A stretch of 64,000 nt of DNA, taken from contig VZRR01002192.1 of assembly GCA_013398015.1 (NCBI GenBank), forward strand, positions 124,001 through 188,000, in the 5' to 3' direction. Shown here in pieces: positions 51,450 to 64,000 of this stretch; the stretch's first letter is position 1, and each line of letters starts with the position of its first letter. Made by a program: the position numbers and the translations under genes. The stretch is from Oreocharis arfaki (lineage: Eukaryota > Chordata > Aves > Passeriformes > Paramythiidae). A model generated the notes under the pieces. That model was not told the origin of the DNA, made no database searches, and saw only the letters and a program-made list of their open reading frames with translations.

Positions 51450-54400
51450 TTCAAATACATTTTAATCAGAAAATATTTTACTGCTTATTTGCACTGTACA
51501 GCTTCTAAATCTAAGACACCACTGGGGTCAGGAGATAGCAGATAGCCTATCCGGTGTTTGAACTGGTACTCCAGTTCCTGGTTTCCTGAGGATAAATGTG
51601 ATTGCTCCAATATAAATGTTTTAGATCACAGTGACAGCTGTGGAAATTAAACATAGCCAGCAAAATCTATTTTCTGTCTGCCTAAGTAAAGGAGAGGACA
51701 GATGAAAAAAATTCCCTGGGCGAATGAATTCTTACGAACAGTGATGAATCTTTTCCCTTTGCTATATTAATCAAGAAAAAAAATTCTGACTTGTATTTCT
51801 GTATCTGTTTTTCATATTCAAGTTTATCATATAAAGGTGAAAAATCTAGAATATCACTCCTAGACCATGTTATAGCACACATTACAAACACTCTTCTAAC
51901 CACAGGGAAAAATTTGCCTTTAGGATAGTTTCCAGAGAGTTGCAGTGGTTTGTAAATGGAATAGACTTTAAAATTATTTGAAAATCTGGGCTATGGGGAG
52001 AGGTGAAAGACTTCCAATTTCTCAGGAATTTCCTTTCTCGTAATCTATTATGAGCAATGTTTTGTTTTCAGAAGCTTTGCCTTATCCTGCCTTAAAGTAT
52101 CTTAAAATGTAGAGTTTACACTTCTGTTTCTTAAACATAAGTTTTGATACCTGCTTCAGATGCTACTGCCATGCAGAAAAATGCAGAATTTTCTCATACA
52201 GACTGTGCAGCAGATTGGGCCCTGAGGAAGAATAAGAAGAGAGAGACTCCCCTGCCCAAAAGTAACTCTTTGAGTCATGTTCATCACTGGTTTGTTTTCT
52301 ACCTGAGGCGTGGTCCTGGCCTCTGTGGTGCTGGAGGATTCCTTTTCCCTTCTAGGGAAACTGCTCAGCCTTGACCAGTGGTTTAAGTCCTGTTTGCACT
52401 CGTCAGAGGAGACAAAGCAGTTCTGCCTTCTCAGGTGCTTCTTTCAGCTGGGGCTTGGATGCTGTTGTTAATAAGCTTACACCCCTCTTCTCTGGGACAA
52501 TTCTTTCTTGTTTCCACAACTACTTCTTAAGTAACTCCCTCTAGCAAAGTATGCTTTTAGAAACTTGCCATTAGAAGCAATTTGATAGTCTTTTTTCTGA
52601 ACTATACCAGTCACTGGATATTTCTGTTTGGGCTGAAGAGTCAAAATGAACTATGGAGTACTCAGTTGTTGCATTGTGGTTTTATTTTTTCTTTGCTGAG
52701 GTGGAGGAGTTAATGTAGGTTGTAGCCGGAAGTGAGGCTATGGGACATTACTAATTAAAAAAAAAAAAAAGTACAAATATATTGGGACCCTTAAGATATA
52801 CAGGCACTTTTTTTTTTTTGTAGGAAAAAAAAAGCTCTCTTTAAAAAGTTTATTGCAAAGTAAATGGTTAAAATGGAGCTGCAGTTACTTGAAAGAGACA
52901 AATATACATTCATTATTTCCTGAGTATGTTGTTTTTACGGGAAAGCAAAGGAAGCAATGGCTGGGTGTCATTAAGGAGTAGCTCGTGGAAAGCGGTGAAA
53001 TGAGCAATGAGACTTGTAAAGTGTCATGAAAACTGAAACACCAGGGTACAAAGTACTGCTTATCCTCCCAGATATGGATACCATATGGCAACATGAAGGG
53101 AAATAGAGAGTAGGAGACAAGAATCCTATTATTCCTCACACTTTCTTTTGCTTGCTATTTGCTTTGGGCAAATGACTTTAGAAGTGGTGGCTGAACCTTC
53201 TTTTGGCACAGTATTTATTGACAAGGCACCTGTCTTCCCTGTCAGTCTCCTTGAAGTTTCTTTGGTGTAATTCCAGCTTTGGCACTTCTGATTATAAATT
53301 TATTGTTGTGTTTCTAATAGTTTTGGAATAATCTCTTATTGACTGTTCCTAAGTTAAAATCTATATTAATTTTCTGGTACGATATCCCTTTCTTCTCTTA
53401 CTGCATTTCACTTATTTTCCTTAAGAAAGACAATCTACTATGGTGGGTTCTTGCTGTCCTTGAAATCTCTGCCTCCTCCTTCTTTTCTTCATCTGCATGT
53501 TGCCATCTCTGGACAACTTTCTGCATCTCTCTTTTATGTATCTTTGGAATCAAATGGACTGATCGGGGGTGCTTGGAAAGATCTGGAAAGGATTTGGCTT
53601 TGGATAGGAAAGACAGCTATGTGGTCTATGTACCTTTGAAATGGCACAGAGGAGGAGAGTCTGTATCAGCTCTCCAGGGGCTGACACAGCTCTGGAAAGA
53701 TGTTGTCACCTCCTCACCCATTTCCTCCTCTCCACTTCCTAAGTACACACCTATCTACCACCCAGTGTTTTCTTCATTTATAACTGTTTCATAGCATTTT
53801 TGTATTGCTCTGAAGTTAACAGATCTTCCTTAAATATTGTTGAACTAAGTCTTACCGATATACAGTGCACTTACCTCCCCTGTAATAGTTGTTTAAAATG
53901 ACAGTTTTGGTAGCTTTCACTTTTGCTCTCCCGACTTCTGTGTTTGTGAAACTATACTTGAGAATTTCTGATGATGTTCCCCAAAGTTAATGGTTGGTAG
54001 ATAAAACCAAAGCCAAAAGCCAAGAGTGTTGCAAGACCAGGGAGAGCATGCTCTACCCACTCTTTCATTGTTACTTACACTTAAACTTTCAGCTATTTTG
54101 CCTGATCTGGGGGGATCATTAGTGTACTTGGCTTTGCCTTCACCTAAGGCTGTGGAATTGAGCAGCTATTTGACTGTTACAGCAAGAAAATGTGATTTTA
54201 AGAGAATGTCCTTTTGTCATAGCAATGGATGCTGTAACAAGAAAGAACAAGAAAAGCTGCTCAGAAGGGTTTTATGGGAGCTCAAGAAAATTGTGCAGAC
54301 CTCAACAGAAGATGTTACAAAGGGAGCCCCTGATGCAAAAGGTTTATGCTTTGTGTTGTAATTCTGAAAATTAATGCTTCGTGTGTTATATCAGGCTGTT

Positions 54401-57400
54401 GTGGGCATGTAGTGGTGAAAATACAGATAATAAATTGCTGCTCTTTCTGAAGCTGTATAGCCTTCTCCTAATTTTAGCGCCACAAGGAAATGCAGTTTAG
54501 TGGTTCTCTATGCTATGGAGTTTAGTGCAAATGTCTGAACTTTGCTCTGGTCTAGGAAAGCTGGCATTTTGAGAGGTATTTCGTAGTTGCATAGGTTACC
54601 ATTACACCATTGTAATGACTTTGCAGTGTTTTGTTCGGTAGCACACTAGCCTATTTGTGGGGAAAAATGTCCAAAGGATATCCTCTATTCTCTACAGAAG
54701 TGTTTGATATGACACAGCATTAAAGGATAGAATCAACCCCATGCATTCTCAATTTCAGAAAGAGGGAAAAAAACTGAAATATGAAGCTATTCCCACTAGA
54801 AATGTTGTAAATCTTACAAAATATATAAGCTTTCCTCTTGAACATACATCAAAGGCATAAAACTTGGGAGATTAAAATATGTTTTTAATCTTGGTTTGAT
54901 GAGCAAAACTTTCACTGTAATATTTATTATGAGAGGCTCTACTTGTGTTGCCTCTTCCCTTTGTTCTGTTTATATATGACTTCCTTTCTTCCAAAAAAGT
55001 AGGAAGTATCGTTTTCACAAAGCCGAAGGATATTGCAATGGTTTGTTCATTTAAGCTGAATTGTAGGCCCACGTGGCAGACACAAACTTTTCTTTTATTG
55101 TCCTGGCTCCCAGAGGACAAGCAATGCTTTCTGATGGCTTCCCATGAATGCCTTTCATTTGTGGAGGAGTTTCAGTGGCTTATGCTGACTGTACAAAGAT
55201 CAAACAGGCAGGAAAATTGTGGTTTTATGAAACTTAGCCAAGATCTTTGTTATTTTCTCAGAAGTTTTTCTTCTCTAACCCTGTTTTTTAAGGACAATAT
55301 TAGGACAATTACTTTGAGCGACTGATGGAAAAAAAGATTGTTCATTTTCTCTTTAAAATTTAAGTGTTTTCTTGGTTATTAGAAAATTTGTAGGCATGTT
55401 TAAAGAAACTACTGACCATAATTGCAGTCTGTCTTTATTGCATTTGGAATCAATGGTATCCAAAATTAAGCTTAAAAAAAATATTGTGGCTGTTTGGTCC
55501 TGCAATTTGATCTATTTTGGGCCACTGCGCCTGCAGAGTTTTGCTGAAATCACCCAGTTGGGTTTTTTTTTCACCTGAGTACAAAGGTCTGTCAAACAGA
55601 TTTGATTGTGATTTGACCTGTCAAAGTCTCATTTGTTTTAAGAACCGTGGGTTTTTTCTCAACAGGTTCTCTTGGCGTTCATTACAGAGATTTCCTTTTT
55701 GCTCAGCTGCTGGCGTGCTTAAGCATTGGAAAGAGATGTGCAGACCGCAACATCTTTTTAGCTGCAGCGATGGCATGTTTTGCCAGCAATACATAATTCT
55801 CATTGTGTTACTCATATAAAATCTCGTGTTTGTCGTATGAATTCAGTTTTTGTTGAAGGATTACTTTAATAAAACTAAAATGGCTTAAGTTTCCGAAGTG
55901 AAACCTGTAGCATCTTTAGGGGTCAGACGTAGCTGAAACTTGAACAGCTGTACAACATGCATCCTAGATTGTTTTTAATTGTCTTCCCTTTCTCTAACAG
56001 CAGTAATTCTTGTTTATATTGTCAAGAACCTTTCCACTGAGCACAAGAGCACCATACTTTAAGGTCACATGCTTAACCCCACTGCGGGGTTACAATGTAA
56101 ATGGGCCCCCTTTGTTTTCATTAATGTGTGAGGGGTGGGTGCAAGGCAAGGCTGTTCACGAGGCTTAAATAACTTATTGTAAAAGTGTCTTAAAAGAAAG
56201 CATATTTTGTCTCCATACCACAGTTGTTTAGCATTGCTCTTGTGCATCCAACCGACAGCCAGTTTGGCAATGGATTTTTGTGTGTCATTTTGTTCTTTTG
56301 ACCTGTGATACTTTTTTCTTTCTTTTCTTTTTTTTTTTTTAACTGAGCTAATAGATTCACCTCAAATAATACAAAATGAAGAAGCTTTTTCTCTTTCTGT
56401 TCCTGACATCCTAAAAAGTAGTAAACAAAGCTGGAACTGCTCTTTTCTACCCCAAACCCTTTACAGAACAATTTGCCAGTTACTGTTCCTGTGTTGATGA
56501 AGAGGTTTAAAATTAAGACTTTCTAAAAATGTTGAATTAAAATAGTATTCTCAGTGCTTTTAATCAGTTAAAAATTAACAAAGTATAGCCTTTTGAAATG
56601 GCTTCAGAGGTTTGAAATCTTTTTTCTGCCTTTCACTGATATATGGAGGAAGAATTATATTGAAATATTACAAGTTGTTTTGGTTATGTAGGATTTGCCC
56701 TGAATCCCACGATTTTAGGTGATTTCAAGCCTAGTGCTGATGGTGATCTTTGGCTGGCACTTTTAGTTGGTTTTGTAGGTCAAAATAACATCAAAAAAGT
56801 TGAAGTCATGTTCTTAAGTGCTGCACTGTGTCAAAAATGGAGCCATTTTGGGGGGAAATCTCGCCTTTTTCCCAGCATGAAAACTCTTCAGTATTAACTT
56901 AATTTCGTAGTATTTGGTTGCTCTATTTTAAAATGGAAATGCTGTGAGAACAAGTTTTCACAAATGATTCTCAAAATTCTTCTTTTCCTTCTAATAGCTG
57001 CTGTGCTTTTGGGCTTTGTGCAGAGACATTTTGTCTTGGGTTTTAATTTTCTTACACTTCATCACTATTAAGAGCAACTTACTAAATCTAGTGATCTCTC
57101 CAGGATGGCAATAACTGATTTGAGTAGTTGTAAGCAGGATGAAATCTGCCAACCTTAAAGGATTATTTAGTACTCAAGAACATAAATGGTAGTTTGACAT
57201 TTAAGTAGTTCTGTTTATAAATATTTAAGAAACATTTTTGTGCAACAAAAAAAATGTGTAGCATTTAAGACTGCAGTAAGTATGAGTCTTCCAGCATGCA
57301 GTCTTGACAGAGTTGTTAATGAATAGGAAAAACCAGTCAAATATTGTTAAAAAGCAGTCTGTATCCTAATGAAAATGGTTTAGCTTTTTTTTTTTTTTTC

Positions 57401-60400
57401 CCTAGAGGAATGTGGTTATCCCTGAAAATTGATTTGGTACACATAAAAAGATTTCATAATGACATCCTAAATAAAAAAAAATTAAAGTTGAAAAAAAAAA
57501 ATAAGGAACGCAAACTCAGGAATTCAAATGCTGAGGAGAGACACCAGTTTATCAAATGACATGTTTTCCTCTTTAAGAGGAGAAATATTTTTATATACTA
57601 CATTAATAGTTTGGGTGATTGTTCGCCTAGGCTGTACCTCTTGTGTGTGGGCTCTGAATTCTGTGAAGTGTGATTTGCCCTGTAGAATCATGGTAAAGCA
57701 GGAAGTGAAGCAGGTAGGCAGTAACAGGACATGGAGATTTTTAGAGCTCTGGGACAGCTTGTCATGATGTATTTTTAACGGTAGAAGTTTTTGTATGAGA
57801 GAACACAGGTCAAACCTTTCCCTACAAACTATTATTTTTCATTTCTGCAGCAGCCCAGGAGATACAAAAGGTTTTTTGGGTTAGTGGAGAACATCTCCTT
57901 TGTGGCATGTCCTCAGTATGTGTCTGTTAAGGATGCTCAGCCAGTTTGTGTTAATACATCCTTGACATTGCTTTTTTACCAGTGGATTAACGGTTCCTTC
58001 TGGAAGAGTGCAGAGGTGATTAGTCAGCCACCTCTGACCTCTCTGTTAAGTTGGACTTTGCAGCTGAACTTGAGAACCCATATCTTGTTTCACGTGCCTG
58101 TAGAAGGAAGCGTTGGTGAGTGGTGAGGCGGGAGCTGGGAATGTCATGGTGCGGGGTAGCAGAATGCACTCTTACGGGGTGTCTGAGCTGTAATAGTGTT
58201 GTCTGTTTTCCAAATTGCATTGTCATAATTTGTGAGCACATCATGCAAATGTCATCTCTTTTGAGTTGCCAGAGTCTGCAGCACGTGATTTTTGTTTCGG
58301 GGAGAAATCGGTGTGCGTATGTTTGTGTATGTTTGATCTGGCAATCACACTGTTTGTTTTCTTTGTTGGGCACATGAATCAGATGATTAAAGCTTATTTT
58401 CCCTGAATGAGTGCTGTCACATTAATGAAAATTGTCTATATATTATTTTTTGATACAGTGAAATTTTCAAATAGTTGGGCATTCAGTCGTCTTCTTCAGT
58501 GTTGTAGCATGGTGTTTTACTGGAACACAACTCTATCAGACTAATCAATAGCTGCCTACAGTTGGCATTGGCAGCCTTATAAAGGGTAGATTTTACAGAT
58601 ACATTGCATTCAGAAGAAAAATAAATAGCAATATGTATTACTGAGTTCCTGGCAGAATTGAAGTTGGCAACTGAGTGTGCCAAGAGGATGAGAACCTCAG
58701 TGGGAAGTGGTGTGTCCTTGGAAGGGGTAGAGGTGTGCCTGTGTGTTCCTTGGGTTTATGCTCCAGATCCACGATGCTGCCCTGAAAGTAAGTGGAATGT
58801 GATGAAGCAGTGACTGTAGGTGTGTGGTATCCTGGTGTGTATATTATAGACAGCAAAGACAGGCCTATGCAGATAAGATTAGACAGAGTTTTAATATTCT
58901 TTAGTTTAGGAGGAGCTGTGGTTTGTGTATTTTTTAAAATATTTTTATTCTGGAAAAAATAAGTGCAGTTTTCTTTTGAGCCTACAGGATGTTACGTTTG
59001 ATCAGATGTATTAACTGTAGTTCAGCATTGTAATTTTGCAATTATCTCTTTTTCTTGTAAGATTTGTATTGCATTTATATACTAGTAAGATGTATTACCC
59101 TTTCTCACTCGTAATGGAAAATTAGTGTCCATCTGTAAGTGGCATATATATATTACAGGTTTATGTAGTTTTATGTTCTAATAAGTCAGAATGACATGTG
59201 CAGAACTTTATTCCTGAACGTGATCTGAATGTATGAGAATTAAGAGTAAGTGGTGGCCTTGCTCTTTCAGGAGGAATCCGTATTTAGTGTAAGTACTGAA
59301 TCCAAAATAGTGATGGTACATATTTTGGGCTACTGTTTGAAGTAAATTAAATCAGAAGGCTTTTCTCTTTGTTCTTCTTTGTCAGCTCCCCCTTTTTTAA
59401 AATTTGCTAGTACATTGCATTTTGTTGTATATTTTACACTGCACATCATCAGCATTTTCAGGGCCTATACATGAAGTACCTAGCACATGATTTGATGTAA
59501 AATATAGTTATGTACTGTAACAAAACTGGAGAAGAATAAGGCACTGAAATCAGCCTAGTTTTCCATTGAGGAACAAGGATCATAGCTTCCAAAAGAGTGT
59601 ATTTCCTAATGCTGTTGTCATCAACTCCTAGCAATGTCTGGTGGTGTTCTCCTTGCTGCTTGACAATGTCATATTCCCCATACATTAAGTACATGTAGTG
59701 TAGCAGTCTCTGGTTTGGTTTTATTTCCTATGTTCTTCCCAGCTGTGTGCTCTCAGTTCTCTTTCTGTCTGTTTTGCTGTGACAGCTGGTATCACTACTG
59801 CACTTACATGATTATGAATTTAAAATCTTCACAACGGTGTGCCATGGTGTCGCTGGGGGTAATGAAGTTGTTACTTGAGCCAAGTGTGACAAAACTTCAT
59901 TTTTGAAAAGAACATGGTGAGAATCCCGTTCTCACAGGGATATCCACAGACCTGGTGCGTTTAGTGCTGTGAGGATGATAAAGGCATTGAACCCCTTATG
60001 TCATTTGAAGATATGATTCAGCTGTATGTGGTTATCTTGCATATGCACTAAATTGCTATTCTGCTATGGCATGTGTCTTAGACAAAGCATGCCCACAGGC
60101 ACTTCTGGACATGTGGCTTGCTGTTTCATTTGATTGTGGCTTGCAGCTTCTTCGTTCTGCAGTGTTTAACCCATTCTGTAACTTGGCTTTCTGTTTTAAA
60201 TTATTTCAATGAAACTAATGACATTGGAAATACACTTTAAATTTCTGCTCAACTTTATTTAATAGACAGTGTGTTAAAAGGTGTTGTGACTAAGGCAGTA
60301 AGTAGCTTGATGGCAACAGGTAGTGGCGTCAGTAATGGGAGGAAAATGCTTTTATTCTAGGCTTTTCCATACTAAATAGATGCTGTTCAAGAAAATCAGT

Positions 60401-63400
60401 AATGTGACATGTAATTAAACACTAGAAGATAGTCACAAATAAAAATATAATAATGAATTCAGAATCTAGCGCTCACTGTTTTTCATTTTTCTTCATAACT
60501 TGTGGATGTTTAAATTTTTTTTTTTGGTGACTATTACTCTTACCTTTAAAGATTCCAGTTTGAATTTTGAGTGCTACAAAGAGCGGAGATCTAGTTTGGA
60601 GATTTTGGTGCAAGTTTGCATCTATAAATATTTTAAGAGAAGCTCATATGTAGCTTAGAGTGTTAGGGCTTCGGTATAAATTGGATGAGTCAAAGCAATG
60701 CCTCACGTGTCAAATTATTTCAGTAGAATCAGTAAAATTATATGAGTATTTAATTTGCACTACGGTTCGTTTCAGTGTCTGTGAGATAGTATTACCTACT
60801 TCCGCTTTGAAGCCCATCATTTTTTCCTCTCCTCTCTCCTCCACCTTATTTTATTAATATTAGTTGATGATGTTAATTTTGAGATTCTAAGAAAATTACA
60901 GAGTACTCTTTCGAGTTCCTTTGAATGCATAAAATGATTTGTTGTATAATTCTTCAGTGCTTATTAGAACTGCATGTAATTGTTGGTGATGAAAGCTCAG
61001 ACTGCTGGCTGAGTGAGCCGTGTGCAGGTTTTACTCAGCGTGATTCAGCACTGCAAAATCTAAGCTGTCCAGAGTGCAGATTAGCCAAGTGAGTCTTGTA
61101 GTGCATCTTAGCTCAACTGATTTCAGCAATAGTAGATAATCACTGAAGCATACACTGCTGTGCAGTTCTTCAGAACTTAAGTGTTCAGCCTAACTACTGT
61201 TTGCATGTGACCAAAATGGAAAAAGGGAGGTGTATACAAAGGAGTGAATTATAACAAAGAACACTTTCTGCTTCAGTTCTTGTTCAGAAAACATATGTTC
61301 AGCCATGCAGGCAACAGTTGGGGTAAAGACACACTGTAGGTTTGGAAACAAAAGGCGTGTTCTTTTCTTGCATTCACAATGTTTTCAAACATATTCACTT
61401 GTTAGGGACTGGCCTGTCAGCTGGATCTTCTTGCCAGCGTGATTTCTTTTTCCTGACTTCTTTCAAAAGCTTTTTCCCCACAATGTTTTACACTTCATAT
61501 AATCCACTATGCATGCTAGGCCTGCCTCGGTCTTTGTGCTATTGATGATTCAGAGGTGGAGGGGCCATACTCTGGGAGAATGTGGCTGAAGGGTAACCTT
61601 TCAGTCACCCATACATCTGAAGATGCTAAGCCACTCTTATGCCAAATATCTTGAGTGGTTTGGTTGCTCTTTCATGATGAGGTGGGTTATACTTCAGCTT
61701 TAGAACATTGCCAAACCAATTAGTACAGCAAAAGTATTTTGAAAGTGTTGATCTTTTTGCATTTTATACTTTGTAACTACATATTGAAAATCTTACAGAG
61801 ACTCGTCATAACTGCCTTAAATCATCCAGTAAAAAGGATTTTTTTTTTTCTCAATTGGAAATTCATCCAGTTGTGGCATGCCAGAGTAACCAAAAATTAC
61901 TTGGTCGTTACTTCTGTTTGGATTCCTTTTTCCTAAATATATGGTTCAAGACACGGGTATAAATATGCTTATATAGGCATAAAGGTAATGGTTATTTCCA
62001 AATAAGCTCAACCTGTTTTAATTTATGGCCTTTAAACTCATACAGCTAGAAAATGTACTGCTTAAGCTCCACAGGTATAGATAAATGGAACAACTTTCTA
62101 GTGCAGACAAGACCTACAATTTCTTTGGAAATGTCTAAGTGATCTACTTGCTGTAGGTTTTTCTAGGTCAAACTACTCATCTATCAAGTCAGGTATTCAT
62201 CCTTTGTTGTCAGCAGTGAATACCTCAAAGCGAGGCATGGCTGCCTACATTTTAATGCATGTAGACTTGTATATAGAGCTTAAGCATATGTCTAACTTTA
62301 AACATTCTGCTCTATAATTGGGTTAGGTACATGTTTAGTGTTGATGTGCACCATTGAATATAATGGCAGGAGAGAATGTATAATCTTCGTGGCAATGCTT
62401 TCACACCAGCAACTTACGTTTCCATTCCTTTTGTGCTGCAAAAATGATACGTCTTTCATAAAATTCTCTATTCTTTATATTTTATTTAAAAACAGATATA
62501 ATTTTTGACTTAAAAACTCTGATATTATGTTGGAAGCTCTCAATCAATCAGACCAATTAGGGAGTTTTATGTTGTGTTGCAGATTATTCATGTGTTTTGT
62601 TGGAGTATTAACAGTGTTACCTGAATTCTCAATAGCCTAGGAAGTTACTGCTGATGAATGTCTAATGATTAGAATATCCCATATAAGGCCTTTCAGTCCA
62701 CGAGGATCATTTATACAACTAGAAAATCCTCAGACAAGAAAACTCCATGTAAATATTTTTTGATGGAAGGTGCCAGCAAATGCATCCTTGCCAACGTATG
62801 TCAAAACTGCCAGAAGATCTGTGAGGATGGGGATTAACTTTTTAGCACTGTCATCATAAGAGCTTTGACAGGGAAACATTATTTAAATGTTTTTTCTTTG
62901 ACTGTGTATGACTGAAAAGATGTTAACGGTAGATAAAACTAATATAAAGCAGTTAATGATACTGACATATATTCCAAGTCTGTACCTTTTTCTTTTCTTG
63001 AAGTCTGTGTCAGAAATCCTTGAGAATACTACAGCTTTAAAATAAATTGTCCTTCCTTCTCAAATGAAATTTGATGATTTGTCTCCAGTCTGATAAAAGA
63101 AAGCACATGCTAGTATATTGCTTCTTTTGAGGAATTTTAGTTTTGTTTTACAGGCTCCTTAGAAGTAAATTATATTTTAGATGTTGCAGTGACTTCTCTG
63201 ACTCTCAGAAAGAAAATAGTTAATAATAATTTCTTTCCTTTCAGTTCCCATGAGCCTACCTTCATTGCACAGTTTGCATATAACAGCTAGTAAGAGTAGA
63301 ATGTACTGAACCTTAAACAAATCTATTAGGATCACCATGGCAAGAAACCGGGAAAATGGCAGGAAAAACGAACAATGATTTTGTAAACCCTCCAAAGGTC

Positions 63401-64000
63401 AGAAAAAGGCTTTCAGTAAGTATGCAGAGGCTAGAAATCAAATCCCATTTCCTATCATAAGAAACCAGTTGTTTTAGCAGCCGTGGTTAATGTACTGTAT
63501 GTGAAAGATTTAAGACTAGTTGGAAAGCTTTGCTTCTGTTTTATTAGGCTGCTATTGAAAAGCCAACAGCATAACTTCAACTAGGTGCTTTGAGATTTCT
63601 TAATGGGCTGTCAAGGGCAAGACACCAGGTCTGTGCTATACTAGCTCTTTCCTGTACATTAAAACAACAGGGGCCAAATGATCATATACAGAAGTATGAA
63701 TTACTTGATGCTTTCTCTGTTCCATATGGTCAGCCATGTCTTTGGCAATTAATCATGTACAGAATCAGTTGAGTGCTCTCTGAAGCATTGAAGTCAACAT
63801 TTAGTTGTACCTGTGCCAGTGGGGGCAGTGGGGGTTGCGAGCGTAAAATAGCAGGATGAAGAGCTGCTGGCGCCGAAGCCAGAGCAGCTGGCTTCTATAA
63901 ACAACACTTTTTTTCCTCTTTACCTTTTTTTTTTTTTTAGCTTTCTTTGACAAACATGACTCATTTTTCAATATCATCCAAAACATGAGGGTTGCTGAGT

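Larger units (their letters stand above)
1..64000 (+). other. FTO: FTO gene, internal part (introns 1-7, exons 2-7)
   Basis: The whole window lies inside one transcription unit on the + strand. Six exons, spliced in order, encode 408 consecutive residues that match vertebrate FTO from just after the N-terminal nuclear-localisation region into the start of the C-terminal domain. Phases at the junctions are 0, 1, 1, 0, 0 and 0, so the frame stays open throughout. Known family role: nuclear Fe(II)/2-oxoglutarate dioxygenase that removes the methyl group from N6-methyladenosine and cap-proximal m6Am in RNA, and from 3-methyl-U/T in single strands. Exon 1 with the start codon and the last two exons are missing from this window. 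Introns 2-6 measure 4630, 8009, 7660, 326 and 5887 bp, much shorter in total than in human. The CR1 remnant and compact introns suggest a bird. Confidence 0.95.
35788..64000 (+). other. FTO: Intron 7 of FTO, 5' part (at least 28.2 kb)
   Basis: No match to the family's next exon (the segment ending in a REWHAR-like motif) was found by reading the sequence to the end of the window, so this is taken as one long intron. It holds a CpG-rich patch with a CTCF-like core, a CR1 fragment, a T/GTTT simple repeat, short tandem repeats and hairpins, and an 86-bp exon-like segment, all listed separately. The rest is unique AT-rich sequence with no recognised gene. A diverged exon 8 could have been missed. 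Confidence 0.7.

Noticed and set aside
61861..61890. Possible FTO exon 8 end (TGGCATGCCAG resembles the codons of a WHAR motif)
   Set aside because: The sequence before it does not encode the expected conserved helix and contains a long T run. No donor follows in the right phase.

Overview
The window is intronic and exonic DNA from a vertebrate nuclear genome, AT-rich overall, and most likely from a bird. It carries the central part of one gene on the + strand: FTO, the Fe(II)/2-oxoglutarate-dependent RNA N6-methyladenosine demethylase. Six internal coding exons are recognisable, equivalent to exons 2 to 7 of the nine-exon mammalian gene. They lie at 8052-8129, 12760-13417, 21427-21570, 29231-29310, 29637-29780 and 35668-35787. 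All have AG/GT boundaries and compatible phases. Together they give 1,224 nt, or 408 codons, with no internal stop. The bird assignment rests on a CR1-type LINE 3' end at about 42266-42545, on compact introns (exons 2-7 fit in 27.7 kb, and intron 5 is only 326 bp), and on the protein being clearly diverged from the mammalian sequence while keeping every active-site residue.

Layout: 1-8051 is the 3' end of intron 1; exon 1, the start codon and the promoter lie to the left. From 8052 to 35787 exons 2-7 alternate with introns of 4.6, 8.0, 7.7, 0.33 and 5.9 kb. From 35788 to the end is at least 28.2 kb of intron 7; exons 8 and 9 were not found by eye and are presumed to lie to the right. No second protein-coding gene, tRNA or rRNA was recognised on either strand. 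The many other short open frames are best explained as chance.

How the coding parts work together: exons 3, 4 and 5 build the double-stranded beta-helix catalytic core. Exon 3 supplies the substrate-pocket Arg/Tyr residues and the HxD iron-binding pair, exon 4 the 2OG-contacting Tyr, and exon 5 the distal iron His plus the two 2OG-binding Arg. Exons 6 and 7 begin the helical C-terminal domain that packs against and stabilises the core.

The introns are mostly unique AT-rich sequence. Points that stand out are a near-identical 225-bp tandem duplication meeting at a single N (28672), which looks like an unresolved contig overlap; a small CpG-rich patch with a strong CTCF-like core in intron 7 (about 37361-37502); a CR1 fragment; a 53-nt T run followed by a (GTTT)n tract; several candidate regulatory blocks, plausible because FTO introns are known to hold enhancers acting on the neighbouring IRX genes; and an 86-bp exon-like segment at 45060-45145. 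No clearly novel system was found.
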